From Norana najaformis (taxonomy: Eukaryota > Annelida > Clitellata > Crassiclitellata > Hormogastridae), in NCBI GenBank assembly GCA_964023275.1, contig OZ029922.1:3223034-3287033 (forward strand): 64,000 nt of DNA, given 5' to 3'. The notes under the pieces were generated by a model. The model searched no databases. It was not told where the DNA came from and saw only the letters and a program-made list of their open reading frames with translations. Below, in pieces: positions 31,505 through 42,769 of this stretch. The position numbers were made by a program, and so were the translations under genes. Numbering within the stretch: position 1 is the stretch's first letter; each line of letters begins with the position of its first letter.

Positions 31505-31880
31505 ACGCACTCAGACCGCAATGACACGAACATTGGCCTACATCGACCTCACACGCTCTTACAGACCTACATGCATCTGTTCTCCATTGAAACCACAACA
31601 CACCGATACATCGGACACTTCTCCAATTTCTGCACTCGTCTTTCATTGTAAACTGAAGACATTACTTTTCCAGAAATCTTACTCTTCATTTTCCTCTTAT
31701 CTCACTCCAATTTCAAACACCATCCACCGACTGCCTGCCTGCCTGACTCCTGGACCTTGACCTGGAACCGAACCCTTTTGCCTGTTGATTTTGTTTTGAC
31801 TGAGCGCCTGTGAATAAGCTGATTCCCGCGACTAAGCTTTCGTTGGGCGCTGTAGAAATCTTGAGATTATGATCGATTGC
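31505..31880 (+). mobile_element. non-LTR retrotransposon 3' end, family B
   Basis: The best preserved copy in the window. A frame reading FHCKLKTLLFQKSYSSFSSY is followed by TTTTGTTTTGACTGAGCGCC and GGGCGCTGTAGAAATCTTGA. This resembles LINE ORF2 C-terminal ends. Confidence 0.55.
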
Positions 31881-31979
31881 GATCCACCTCATATAGATCA
31901 CAGGCACACGCACTTACATCTCTCCATAGTGTATGTATAATAATAGGACAATTTACATGGCGCCGTAACACAACCGAGG

Positions 31980-32125
31980 TCGAGAAAAGGACGCTGTATG
32001 TTCGTGTTGTATGAAGAAAAGCGGTGGAAGGAGTACAAGGCCCTACATGGAACCCTGGAAGAACCTGGGAATTCTGTGTGTGCGTGTACTCCTTCCACCG
32101 CTTTTGCTTAAACGACACGAACCTA
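31980..32125. repeat. fold-back of about 145 bp
   Basis: GTTCGTGTTGTATGAAGAAA...AGCGGTGGAAGGAGTAC (about 31999-32036) recurs inverted as GTACTCCTTCCACCGCTTTT...GACACGAAC (about 32088-32122). The loop is about 50 bp. Confidence 0.7.
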
Positions 32126-32324
32126 CATACAATTCTTACATACAGACCACAAGGACACGCATATATATATATATATACCCCACGCATGTATGTATATGTG
32201 TATGTATATACGGGTCGTCGACACTAGCTATTTTTAGACATCACCCCCCCCTCCCGGTAGGTCAGGTCATTAATGGCCCTAGACAGCAATTAAGGGGGTT
32301 GTTAAGGGCGGCCGTTAATTACAC

Positions 32325-32540
32325 CCAGGTGGGGTCATCGAGTACAAACCGGGGTTATTGAGTGCTGCCAGATTTGACTTTTCTGGCAAGCAATGGTTTT
32401 CAGTTATTAACAAGGGTCATTGAGTGCAAACCGGGTTCACTGAGTGCAAACCGGGGTTATTGAGTGCATGCCAAAATTGACGTTTTTGGCAAACGACTGG
32501 TACGGGGTTATTGAGTGCACCCCGAGGTCGCGTGCACTCA
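32325..32540 (+). repeat. dispersed GGGTTATTGAGTGCA motif, six copies
   Basis: GGGTCATCGAGTACAAACC, GGGTTATTGAGTGCTGCC, GGGTCATTGAGTGCAAACC, GGTTCACTGAGTGCAAACC, GGGTTATTGAGTGCATGCC and GGGTTATTGAGTGCACCCC occur within 210 bp at irregular spacing. Some pairs are separated by a CCAxATTTGACxTTTxTGGCAA hairpin-like block. Confidence 0.65.
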
Positions 32541-33540
32541 AGGCCGAGTTCACCGCTAGGTTAAGTATGTAAGTAAGTAAGTAGCATTTATTAATGTCAT
32601 ATGTATGTAAGTAAGTATCATTTATTAATTTAAGAGATGTCTTTGAGTGTGTCCGGTTTTTTCAATTGAGTGAAGACTTTTAAAAATGACTAATTCATGG
32701 CAAAATTATAAGTTTTTGTTGTTTCAAAAAGTTTGTTCATTGTGAAGGGGTAAGAATGACACGTTTGAGGCCGGACAAAACTCTTGGGATTTTACCGGCT
32801 TAGCAGGCGCCACCAGATTCTCGAGGCTAATGGCCTACGGATAAGATCCTGTGCTTTCCTAAAATAAGCAATGCCAGGGAAAATGGGTATCCCTGAGGAG
32901 TGGGGGCAAAGTTCCCCAACAAATCGAACCCGGTTGTTCTTAATGATTTTTACAGCGCCGCTACCATAATGCACAGAAGCATTAATCGAAGCACGCTTCA
33001 CATGAAACCATGACCAAAAGTTGTAACCCACTGGAGAAGTTCAGTCAAAATCAAATAGCTCACGGAAAACATAAGTCACGCCTTCATGGAAAATGATTTT
33101 GCCCCAGCTTTGCAGTGGAGAGGTCTGCTACCAGATACGCTGGAGGTGGAACACCCAACATGGGCTGGTATTCATGGCTTCCAATCTCATGGTTCAACCG
33201 TGAATTACTAATTTCACGAAGAACGTAAAGCGACTTTAAAGCACAATCCAGACAGTAAAACAGAAACAATGTAAGCTTGCCAGTTGAAAGCATATAATTC
33301 AACAGCTTCACAGACCTCATTTTCTCAGTCTTACACTCATGTACATTTTATGACTGTTTACATATAAACCGCTACACTGAAGAAACTAATTCACTATACA
33401 TACAAAACATTAAAAGTTAAAATCTGAGAAAACCTAAGCATTCCTTAAAAAACGTCGTCAATTTGCAAATCGTTATAAACAAACAAATCAAAAATTTGAA
33501 AACAATTCACCTAACACGAGGTAAAATTCAACAGGAAAAA
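32541..33540. other. no recognisable feature
   Basis: Sequence between convergent genes. Small GTAAGTAA repeats at about 32565-32620 and unremarkable AT-rich DNA. No coding signal found. Confidence 0.35.
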
Positions 33541-33544
33541 TTAA

Positions 33545-33900
33545 CATCACAGTTGGAACAAGAATCAGTGTTATGCTAAACCCCTGGAAAGCAACGTCTG
33601 TTAAAAGTCAAAACTAGTATTATTATTATTACTATTATTATTAATGCATTTATTACGTACGCAAGGCCAGTAAATTTAAAGCTGACAATTGGAACAAGAA
33701 CCAGTGTTACGCTAAACTCTCGAAAAGCAACGTCTGTTAAAAATGGATACTAGTATTATTATTATTACTATTATTATTATTATTGCATTTATTACGCAAG
33801 CAAGGTTAGTAAATCTAAAGCTGACAATTGGAACAAGAATCAGTGATACGCTAAACCCTTGAAAAGCAACATCTGTTAAAAGTGGATACTACAGTAGTAT
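33545..33900 (-). repeat. about 140-bp unit repeated three times in tandem
   Basis: GACAATTGGAACAAGAAYCAGTG...AAGCAACGTCTGTTAAAA...(TAT)n...GCATTTATTACG...AAGGYYAGTAAAT is present three times. The TATTATT/GCATTTATTA part is the tail of the tRNA SINE that follows at 33895, so part of a SINE tail has been tandemly amplified. Confidence 0.6.
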
Positions 33901-34075
33901 TATTATTGTATTTATCACGTGAACAAGGTCAGCAAATCTGAATCTGAGGCGCAAAGCAATTGTGAGTGAAGGACTTGCTCAAGGTCCCTACATAGTAACC
34001 GGAGGAGAAGACTCAAACATGTACTCTCCACGTTACAAGCCGACGCTATAACCAATCAGCCACCTTGCCCCTACT
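33895..34075 (-). repeat. tRNA-derived SINE, family E
   Basis: Read on the minus strand it starts GGCAAGGTGGCTGATTGGTT (box-A-like), then GTTTGAGTC (box-B-like), GGGACCTTGAGCAAGTCCTT and a CAGATTCAGATTTGCTGACC tail ending in (AAT)n. Other copies are at 35195-35375, 40915-41060 and 45575-45680 (minus) and 58140-58245 (plus). Confidence 0.6.
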
Positions 34076-34562
34076 AAAAATAACCACAGACCTAAATTTT
34101 GGTACGAATATGCCTGAACTTAAATTGTCACTTGCATGCCTTCCTCTGGATGGGACGCTGTATAAATGCTCTTAATGAATGTGAATATTTATATAGCACC
34201 TTTGCTGTACACTTCAAAAGCACTTCTTCTCTAAACATCCACACTATTGTCTGACTATGATTATATGCCACAGTGAGTGTGCTTTTTACAGGACAATCAA
34301 TGTCTAAGTGCATTCCACATACATTAGCATCAATCAATTCCAGACATTACTCGTAACAGAGCAAAAGATAACTTTTAAACAAGTACAAAATCTCTTTCAC
34401 AAGATTTACATCTGTATCCATTCACTAGATACTCAAATCAGTTATTCTAACAGCTGATCTCTGCTATCAGCTGAAAAACTAACAACTAACACAACACTAA
34501 AATGGGTGAAAGTGAAAAATGGGGACGAACATTTCTACCCTGATCTGAATGTCCTAGAGCTT

Positions 34563-34749
34563 CTAAAGTTCGTTTAGAAGCGCACATAGATCGGCTAAAC
34601 ATGGAAGGTAATAGTCAGGTATCTGCTTTTGATCACTTGGCGAATTACTCTTTTGCTTCTGTTTGACTTCTTCGAGGGTGGAAAATCCCGTGAGCACAAG
34701 CAGCGATTGCAGACCGCTCATGCCCGCAAACAGAATGTCCGTGTCTAGC
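34563..34749 (-). CDS. PGP: PGP-like exon 8 (motif IV end, C terminus)
   Basis: Opens after GATTTTTTCAG on the minus strand. It encodes RLDTDILFAGMSGLQSLLVL then TGFSTLEEVKQKQ... and IPDYYLPCLADL, ending NEL and TAA. This matches the PGP/PDXP end (LTGVSTLxEV, PDFYVxSIADL). Confidence 0.9.
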
Positions 34750-37700
34750 CTGAAAAAATCACATTGCAAACAAATAATCAAATAATCTGAAAATACAAAA
34801 CTAAAGTATCCAGAAATACGAAACAATAAGAAACTAGAATTAGATTCAAAAACTACGTGGCATCAAGACAGAAAATAGTCAGCGTCTCAACCAAATTCCC
34901 TTAAAAGTATTGCACAAACAAATCTTAGAAACCTCCAGCAAGTTTTTCATAGGACTATTTTAACTTGTAGTGTCGGGAAAATTAAGACGCTTTTTAAAAA
35001 GCCCTCAAACACACAACGTCTAATATTTTTATTTTTTACCCAAGGTATATATGATCCCTCAGGATTTAAAAAATTCTCAGAAGAATGAAAAATTCTGGGA
35101 TGGCTAGAAATCATCAAGGTCTGGGGAAGCAAACGTACCGTGGAAGGCAAAAGCATTAAAGAATTGAATTGTGACAGCAACGTGCCGGAAAAGATAACTG
35201 GTATTATTATTATTATTGCATTTATTACACATGCAAGGTCAGTAAATCTGAATCTGAGGCACGAAGCAATTGTGAGTGAAGGACTTACTCAAGGTCCCTA
35301 CACAGTAACTGTCTAAAGGGAGGTTTTAACCCGTACTCTCCGTGTTACAAGCCAAATGCTACCATGCCCCACACCCTGCTGCTTTGCGAAGGAGGACTTT
35401 TTCTGTTGCTGGACAGGGTTCTGGCATACACTTCCACTAGCGGCTGCATACTTAAGATTCGCTGAATATTTTGTGTTATGAAATCATAGCTTTACCTGTC
35501 ACCGATCATCAGAGTTTTCCGTGGGTCCAGATTATACTGGTCCATCACAACGTCAAACATTGTCTTATGCGGTTTACCGCAGACTATGTCAGGCTCTCGC
35601 TGGCTGGCCACTTTAACCATTGCCAAACATGCTCCGGCACCTACACATAAAAGACATTAACTGTTCAAGAGGAAATAAGTTCTTGCTTATATAAACTTTC
35701 TAAAAAATTGTCACTGTTAACATGTACTGGAATTTCTTTATCTCGGAAATTGGGATGGAAACCCGTTGGTTAGGCTCAGATGTGTGAGCGAGTCCGCTAC
35801 TGGACATATTTCTAGTTATCAAAATGCTGCTCACTAAATGACAGGATTTTGTTCTTAGTGATATTTAACACCATCTAGGTGCTAATCAATTTTCACAAGT
35901 CAGCCATTGCCTCAATGCTCGTTTACCACAAGGATGCAGTCCTCCACCCAACTCGTGATGCAACACCTGTTGCAGCCCTGGCCTTTACCGCCCCTATTAG
36001 CCAAATACAATTAAAATGAAGTGTCTGTGGCAGATTCTTAGAGTGCCGTGGACTGCTAAAAAGAATTATCGTTGACAAGTTATTACAGGAGACGAGGGAC
36101 AGAAGCAGAGGGCACAAAATTTTCCACAGTGCAGCTAATCCTCGGCTCGAGGACATCTGAAGACAAGACAAGGCTAGCACATGCGCCTTTGTGAGGTTCT
36201 TAAAAAGTGCTTTTTTAAATATCTTAATACATACATATCCACTTATTCTGTCCAATGGATCGTGCTTTTGGAATATGCGTTTGCTTAGATGTGACTATCA
36301 GCTGATGCCTGATAACAGCACTACGAACGTTTCCAGATTAGAATAACAAATTTTTTTCACAGACACACCGTCCTATGTTATACCATGGTTCTTGCAGAAA
36401 GGTAGAGGCAGCACAATTGTTTAAAAGTGTCTATATATATACTCCTCAGAATCTGTGTCCTGAGCCTAAGACACTAATATGAGCACAACATTTTCAAAAC
36501 AGGGCACCATTTGAACTTCCACATTTGCACTGGTAACCATCTACTGACCAAAAACGAATGGACGGCTGAGTTGGCGCCAGGTGGTGTGGTTTTTAACATA
36601 GACTGTTACCTGTTTAAGTAAACAACCTCAGGTCAACATTAAGCTAAACACATTAATTTTCCGTGTTTAGGTACAAACATAAGCCAAGAATGGGTCTAAA
36701 GTTTGAGCAAAAAGAATTTCATCAGATGAAATGCACTGGTAAGAACCTGGTATAATACGGTTGTTTGGAGTTGGCAGACCGGAATCTGGATTGGTAGAAA
36801 CAAAGAGACAGTCTTTCTGAGACAAATACGTAGCCGCCTTTGCCGCTTTCAGGTAAGAGAAATGCTCGTCAACTCCAACCACAACACACTTCACCTGGAA
36901 ACAGAAGTAAAATACCTTAATATAAATTTACGATTGTTTCAATCAACTGTAAACCTCTGTAACACCATTACACCTTACATTATATTACACCATGCCTCTA
37001 AGAGGCTCTAAGTAGTGCTACATAAATGTTCTGTTACAGTTACCATCACCTAAACCTTCTTACAACAAACATCGAATGTGTTGGTTGGGTTATATGCGTT
37101 TGCAAGGGCCAACCCAAGGTGACTTTTCTATTTATCTCAGCATTATTTGCTTTAAGATGAACTTTGTGTCCCTGATAAACTTTGCCAGCACATAAGCAGC
37201 GCTTTTATGAGGCACTTAAAAGTCAAACATGAAGCGTCTAGAAACGAACAAACATCATTAAAATGCAAATTCCATTATGATGGAAACAAGGATACCACAT
37301 TCAATTCAGTTTAATAAAACTTTGTCATTAAAAAACCTCATTATAAGAAGGTACTTTAAATGGCTCTCTAAGCAGTCGTAATCTCGAGATTTCTACAGCA
37401 CCCAATGAAAGACAAGTTACGGGAACCAGCTATTCACAAGCACTCAGTCAAAAGAAAATCAATAGGCAGAAAAGTTCGTTTACAGGTCAAGATCCAAGAG
37501 TCGGGCAGGTAGTCAACCGACGGCTACAGTGGGTGGATTTTGGAATTGGATCTGCAGGATAGATAAGGGAAATTTAAGAGGAATCTGGATAGGATATGCG
37601 GAAGGGAAGTGTTCTCAGTTTTGAGTGGAAAGACCTGTGCAGAGATTGCAAGGGGTGAAGTGATGGTGAACTCGTACGATGGATCAGAAAATTGTCATAA

Positions 37701-40700
37701 TTCTGGTGGGAGTTTATTCCAGAGGGTTTATTCCAGAATGAGCGGGTCTCCCTGAGAAATTTCGCAGACTGACTGACATTTACATGCAAACATTCATATC
37801 ACCACAACCACGTAAAGTCTACAAGCGTCAGGACTTGGAATGGCAATTCTTTTAATCGTATTAGAGATTTATAAAGCGTCACTTCACAAGAAGCTAATAG
37901 CAGGCACTCTCTATTCTAGCCTACACGATGTCAAAAATCCTTAACAGCAGAAAGTTAATCAGTGCTTGGAAGGCTCAGGAGAGGTGCAGCTTATTACCTG
38001 AGCCAGCGAAGGAAGAAGCCATAGTTCTATGTTCTTAGCAAAGTCCCATAGGAATATACAGTTGACACAAAATGAACACCGGATAATAACATACCTCTGA
38101 GTCAGGAACAAAGTCCTGTGCTGCCTTGAAGTTGGATTCAGCGTAGTCAGGCTACAAAACATTGCACACAATAAGTCAAAAAGAAAAGTATAAAGTATGC
38201 ACAAGGTTATATATACATGTGTGTATATATGCATGTATGTATGCACATATGCATGTATGCTGTTACATGTCACGTTCGAGCAGAGTAGGAGAGTCAGGAG
38301 GAGTGTCAACTTAACGCGGGAACAAGACGACCTCTAGCGGCGTAGAGAGAGATTTAGGCAGAACGTTTGCTGTCTTAGGTCGTTTTGGTTTTGGTTCATG
38401 GGAACCGTGGTCTTGTGTTGGGTCTGTGAGACGTTTTGTTGTGGCATGTTCTCGTTAGTTGAAGTCTTATTTTGTTTTTGTGATGTCGTTTGACACCTCA
38501 TGGAGGTTTGAATTGTGTTTGACTGTAAATAGCATCTGTAAATAGTGTATACTGAAACAAATACTTTTATCGAAATTCTGATGCTAATGTTCTTTTAAAA
38601 GTTCCCTAGGCTTTTAAATGTAACAATGCATATATGTATGTATGTATGCATACGAGTATGTAAGCATGTATGCATGTCTGTTTGTAGGTACATATGTATC
38701 TAGTATGTATCTAATACACTGTCTGTTAAAGTACCTCACAAAAGTGCTGCCTATCCTGCTATAAGTGGTGTCAAAGTTCATTAAGAACAAAAACTTCACC
38801 TGTAATTAAGCAAACAATCCTCAGATAACGAAAAAGCCACAGATCTTAACAGGTGCAAATAATAGTAAGGGTCCATGAAACTAGACTTTCAACGTCAAGG
38901 ACAACTCACTCCCGCTCCGAAGGCTTTAATCCCGACTGCAGCAAGTTCCTGCTCGAGACCAGCTGCTCCGATACAGTACACTTTGCCCTTGTACTTGAAC
39001 CTGTCCCGCAGGCAATGGGCGGTCACATAGGCTGTACCAATGATGTCATCCTGCAAAACAGATCAAAAGAAAACGCCCCACTTGCTATATTTCAGTCATG
39101 TGTAAGCACATTTATATACTCCCCACAGCAGTATGATCAGTTAAACAAATTTCTGAACAAAACACTATGAGAAAATGTATGGGTCAGTATAAACATTCAA
39201 AAAAGTCTTTAAAAAATTGGTAATTTGCAACTTCTATAGTGCTGGTGTTTAATGCTCAAGGCATCAACTGATAGCGTGTCAAAATCAAGAAGCATTCAGG
39301 TCAATATCCAGAAAACAACTTGCTCACAGGATGCTTCTGATAATTTTATGTGTGTTTGAAGTTCTGAGATTTAGTAAAAGTGTAAACTTTATACCAGCAT
39401 AGCTTCAGTTTATTGCAAAATGCATGTTGTAATTCTAAAACCAAAAATTCTTATACCTAGTCAAAGTCCAGTTAATCAGACCAAATTCATTCACTCATTC
39501 AGAGCATTTTCAAAGCACTCTTTAAAATATTTATTTATTTAAAGCACTTATAAAATGCGCAATTTCAGAACACCCGAATCTGAGGCGGGGATGTACGTAC
39601 GCTGGGGCCAAAATGGACTCATGCAAAAGCTAGCGTAAAGTAGTGAATCTTAATAAGTAATTTAAAAGAAGATATCTACCTAAAGATGCTTCCCCATTCC
39701 ATACCCAGCCCAACCCCAGCTATATACAACAAGTTTCAAGTGTTCATGAATGGTGTATATAGCGTCCCCGGAGAGAAGGACAAGCAGATCCAAAGGGAGG
39801 CCATTTTAGGTAGATTACCCAACCACTAAAAAGGCACAAAGTTGCATTTTCAAAGTACACGCAAAATGAACAACAAGTCCATTCAGGTCAAGATTTGATT
39901 ACAGTTTAACATCTGCGTTACTGTTATTCGAATGTATACGACATTTGAATTTCCATGACAATTGACATATTCTAATGTGTCATTAACACAACACAAACAT
40001 TTGACAGGTTGCTAAAATGTGCTATATAAATAACTCATTCATACAAGACATCAATAGGCAGTCATTTCAAAGTAATTTCTATAGCTAAATTCAGCCTGGA
40101 TCTGAAACGGCAAACCTGCCTTCTTAATTCTGTCTTGCCAGAGTAGCTCTGAACAAATTGGTTCCCATAATTCAGCTTTTGAAATGCTGAAGAATTTCTG
40201 GATATGATTCTTACTACAAAATTCACTTTAAGTTGTTAAGAGCTTTTTTAGCTGATTTGTTATTTCCTTTGCATTGTCATTTTTATTGCCATATGCGTTA
40301 ATTGGATTTTAAGTTTATTATTTTATTGAAATTGTACATATTCACTGAGAGCAATGTAGCAGCATATTTCTTTTCTTGACTTTCTTTCTTACATTAGGAG
40401 ATGTAATTTAGATTCCTAGTTCATTTAAAAGTAATTTCTGTAGTATCATGAAAACCCAAACAATGCCAAATCAGCTCACCTCTTTAGCAGGAAGGCCCAT
40501 CTGCGTGCATTTCTGCACAAATTCCTTTCTCGTCTTAGTGCTGTTATTCGTAACGTAGAAAAAGCGTTTGCCCTGTCAAAACAAGTGAAATAAGTTATTA
40601 TGCGAACACTGAATTTCAAGGGTGTAATGTAATGTATAATTCATTTGGTAACATGTTTGCCTTTCACCTCCAAGTCCAGCATTTGAACTTTAGTGCCTCA

Positions 40701-42448
40701 TAAAATTGCTTACTTTTCAATGAAATCAGTGAAGGCAGGCTGCCCTATGTAATGGAATCCTGTTTTGTTGCGTATCCCATTTAGAATATTTTGGATATAT
40801 GCCTCTGACGAGAGACGCCTCCAATAACAAAAAAAGTAACGAATTTCAAATTAATAATAATAAAATAATAATGAAAAAGAGATGAATTTCAAAATCATTT
40901 CCCACCTGTTGTTATTATTTCTGCATTTATTTAACCTACTTATTTATCATTTATTTGACTAACGTATGCATATCACGGTCCCTACACAGTAACCATCTCA
41001 AGGGAGGCTCGAACCTGTATTCTGCACATTAGAAACCAAGCGCTCTATCCAATCGGCCGCTGTATCCCATAACGACCAGAGTTCAGGGGTTCAAATCCCC
41101 ACCAGAGTAGTCAGATATTTAGAGATTTCTGTTCCGCTAGCGCCCCTAGCAAACTTAGCTACAAATGAGTACACTGGCTGTACACTATCAGTGGGAAGAT
41201 CGGGCTGCTTAGGAGAGGACTGACCACCCACCCTCGTATGCCAAGGCCAAGAAAGTGAAGTCACTAACACTTCATAATATATGTCTAATATGAACACAGA
41301 GTACTCTTAACTGTGCTGGAAGTAATAAAATTAATACAGTAAACAGACTTACTATGCTTTTCAACTTATGAACAGTTTCCGGTACTCCAGGAATGACGTT
41401 ATTCAAGTGATACAATACTCCTAAAACAAACAAGCAAAACTTTACTTCCTAAACTCTAAAGATAAGTCTAGGGAGTCAATAACGGAAAAACTTCAAGAGC
41501 TCGAAATACAGCTTTAGCTAGATTAAACTATCCGGACACCATGTCTTCTATCACATGCAATGGAGTCCCATCTGGTGAGCGTAACCATGAGCTGTAGACT
41601 TCATTCAGCTGTTCATTCCCCATCATCAATGCAACACGAACCAGGTACTCCGAACACAGCATCAACTGCCAACTCTGGATGGGACTTCGTTGATTCTTGC
41701 TTATAAATGAACTTTTGGTTTCTAATGAACTTTGTGAGTTTTGAGAGCGTTATATTAAATGTCTAGATACATAAGTACAATAAAAATACATTACAGCAGT
41801 TGGTTTCGTAAGTAAATAGTTTCTGTTTAACGACGCTGTGTCATAACGAAGATGATTAGCGTCTCATTCCTCTTTTTCCAGGCACCCGTGCACCGCAGTG
41901 GCCAAATTAGTCAGTTTCTGGCAATCTTATAGTATCTCGGTCCAATGTTTTCATTAGCATGTAAGCGTGGCTTCAGCCCTGGCTGCAGCCCCAGCAGAGC
42001 CGTTGCTGCAGCCCTAGCTCGCGGGACAAGGTGAAGTGTTAGGGTTAGTTGCAGCAGCCAGGCTAGGGCTATAAGATTGCCCGGTTTCTTAGGACGCAAA
42101 AGGCAGAATTTCTTTTGACTTATCGCAGATCGCCCTCACCAAGGACTGCGGGTTTAGTAGGAACCATCAGTTGATGACCAACACATTAACACAATGGTGC
42201 TATATAAGTTCTTAGATAAGATCAGATATGCAAGCGATACAGGCATATTTGCCAGGTTCAAGTCAATCGCTGAAACCGGCGCAACCATTTTCAATAATCT
42301 TTAACTGACAAGACTGATCATTAGTTAAAATCGTGTTAAGGCACTGACCATCGCAGTCGCATAATACAGTATCGATGGAATCGATTAGCGATCTGACATT
42401 TGATGCCGTTAACAACCGGCAACCTCCACTTAACTTCTCAGCGGCCAT
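34563..42448 (-). CDS. PGP: phosphoglycolate/glycerol-3-phosphate phosphatase family enzyme (PGP/PDXP), eight exons, 312 aa
   Basis: Exons in transcript order are 42448-42349, 41420-41353, 40572-40480, 39050-38910, 38151-38095, 36894-36747, 35640-35496 and 34749-34563. Phases agree and the length is typical of the family (about 300-320). All HAD motifs are present: nucleophile motif DCDGVLY (Asp31, Asp33), motif II TNNST (64-68), motif III Lys in CGKPHKTMFD (Lys225) and motif IV GDRLDTD (249-255). A C2-type cap (VVVGVDEHFSYLKAAKA, about 156-172) lies between II and III. The family is cytosolic, Mg-dependent and hydrolyses phosphoglycolate, glycerol-3-phosphate or pyridoxal phosphate. The sequence does not let me choose with certainty; the order GSxxLxxEL-like/GxGACL favours PGP slightly. 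The gene is convergent with the Rab11-FIP-like gene. Confidence 0.85.
34990..35375. repeat. two SINE-like insertions in PGP-like intron 7
   Basis: 35000-35165 (TTTTTACCCAAGGTATATATGATCCCTCAGG) is related to the block at about 58600-58690. 35195-35375 is a family E tRNA SINE on the minus strand (AAGGTCAGTAAATCTGAATC). Confidence 0.5.
35496..35640 (-). CDS. PGP: PGP-like exon 7 (motifs III and IV)
   Basis: Acceptor TATGTGTAG, donor GACAG|GTAAAG. It encodes AGACLAMVKVASQREPDIVC, then GKPHKTMFDVVMDQYNLDPR and KTLMIGD. It holds the catalytic Lys and the metal-binding Asp. Confidence 0.9.
35641..36746. other. PGP-like intron 6
   Basis: Holds an L2-like tail fragment near 36285-36345 and a SINE-like block (GAGGTTCTTAAAAAGTGC) near 36150-36260. 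No other gene is seen. Confidence 0.4.
36747..36894 (-). CDS. PGP: PGP-like exon 6 (cap domain)
   Basis: Acceptor TTTCCAG. It encodes VKCVVVGVDEHFSYLKAAKA then ATYLSQKDCLFVSTNPDSG... and NNRIIP, ending with one base before GTTCTT. The donor is poor at +3 to +6, but this is the only exit that keeps the family sequence (RxIPGAGACL). Confidence 0.85.
37380..37790 (-). mobile_element. family B non-LTR retrotransposon end in PGP-like intron 5
   Basis: The reverse complement reads SLHRSFHSKLRTLPFRISYP in one frame, followed by TTTTGACTGAGTGC...CTGTAGAAATCTCGAG. Inserted in the same strand as the host gene. Confidence 0.55.
38095..38151 (-). CDS. PGP: PGP-like exon 5
   Basis: 57 nt, phase 0 on both sides. 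It encodes PDYAESNFKAAQDFVPDSE, the variable segment before the cap. Acceptor GTTTTGTAG, donor GTATGT. Confidence 0.8.
38261..38625 (+). mobile_element. probable solo LTR (365 bp)
   Basis: It starts TGTTACATGTCACG and ends TTAAATGTAACA, so termini are TG...CA with a short inverted TGTTACA/TGTAACA repeat, as in Ty3/gypsy-type LTRs. ATGC flanks both ends (38257-38260 and 38626-38629), a possible 4-bp target duplication, though the flanks are GTAT-rich and the match may be chance. Composition is T+G-rich inside an A+C-rich region. It sits in PGP-like intron 4, antisense to the gene. No internal retroviral-type genes are present. Confidence 0.55.
38640..38850 (-). repeat. small SINE with (GTAT)n end
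   Basis: A GTATGTATGCAT stretch is followed by GTACCTCACAAAAGTGCTGCC and AAAGTTCATTAAGAACAAAA. A close copy, including the trailing CTCACATAACTATAAG-like end, is at 53280-53440. Confidence 0.5.
38910..39050 (-). CDS. PGP: PGP-like exon 4
   Basis: Acceptor TTTTGCAG, donor GTGAGT. It encodes DDIIGTAYVTAHCLRDRFKY then KGKVYCIGAAGLEQELAAVG and IKAFGAG. FGTAY...CLRxR and the GxxGLxxEL segments are family hallmarks. Confidence 0.9.
39220..40200. repeat. repeat-rich PGP-like intron 3
   Basis: L2-like tail (-) at about 39225-39290 (CTTCTATAGTGCTGG...GGCATCAACTGATAG). The reverse copy of the 25530 SINE is at 39680-39835. A family B fragment (+) is at about 40125-40205 (AAATTGGTTCCCATAATTCAGC). Confidence 0.5.
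40480..40572 (-). CDS. PGP: PGP-like exon 3 (motif II)
   Basis: 93 nt, phase 0 both sides. It encodes GKRFFYVTNNSTKTRKEFVQ then KCTQMGLPAKE. The Thr-Asn-Asn-Ser motif binds the phosphate. Confidence 0.9.
40915..41295. repeat. two SINEs joined head to head in PGP-like intron 2
   Basis: A family E SINE on the minus strand (40915-41060) abuts a head-truncated family A SINE on the plus strand (box B GGTTCAAATCC at 41088-41098, tail to about 41290 with CCACCCACCCTCGTATGCC). Confidence 0.55.
41353..41420 (-). CDS. PGP: PGP-like exon 2 (end of motif I)
   Basis: Acceptor GTTTTAG, donor GTAAGT. It encodes GVLYHLNNVIPGVPETVHKL then KSI. It completes DCDGVL, the catalytic loop split by the intron. Confidence 0.9.
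42349..42448 (-). CDS. PGP: PGP-like exon 1 (start and catalytic Asp)
   Basis: ATG at 42448-42446 opens MAAEKLSGGCRLLTASNVRS then LIDSIDTVLCDCDG and stops before GTCAGT. The start is set by the length of the family's N terminus and the ATGGCCGC context. Confidence 0.85.
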
Positions 42449-42503
42449 GATTTGCGTCTATTTGAAAGGAAAGTTAACGCAACATCTGACCCGACACTTC
42501 CGG
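42440..42503 (-). promoter_or_regulatory. probable PGP-like core promoter elements
   Basis: An ETS-type site (ACTTCCGG on the plus strand, 42496-42503) lies about 50 bp upstream of the ATG. The ATG itself sits in ATGGCCGC, a YY1-like word often found at housekeeping starts. No TATA box is evident. Confidence 0.4.
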
Positions 42504-42769
42504 ATGTTAGATATTTCATAGAATAATTTAAATATTCATATTCATATACATCTAAATATTCATGACCATAGAGATCTAAAATTACATAATTAAAATTGCA
42601 TAAGCAAGTAAGAAAGTTAAGAAAAGAAAACATGCTGCTACATTTCTCTCAGTAAATGTTAAAATTACAATAATATAACATAACTTAAAATCCGTTTACC
42701 ACATATGGCCATAAAATGACAACGCTAAGGAAGTTAATCAGATGAAAGACCTCTTAGACAACTTACAAT

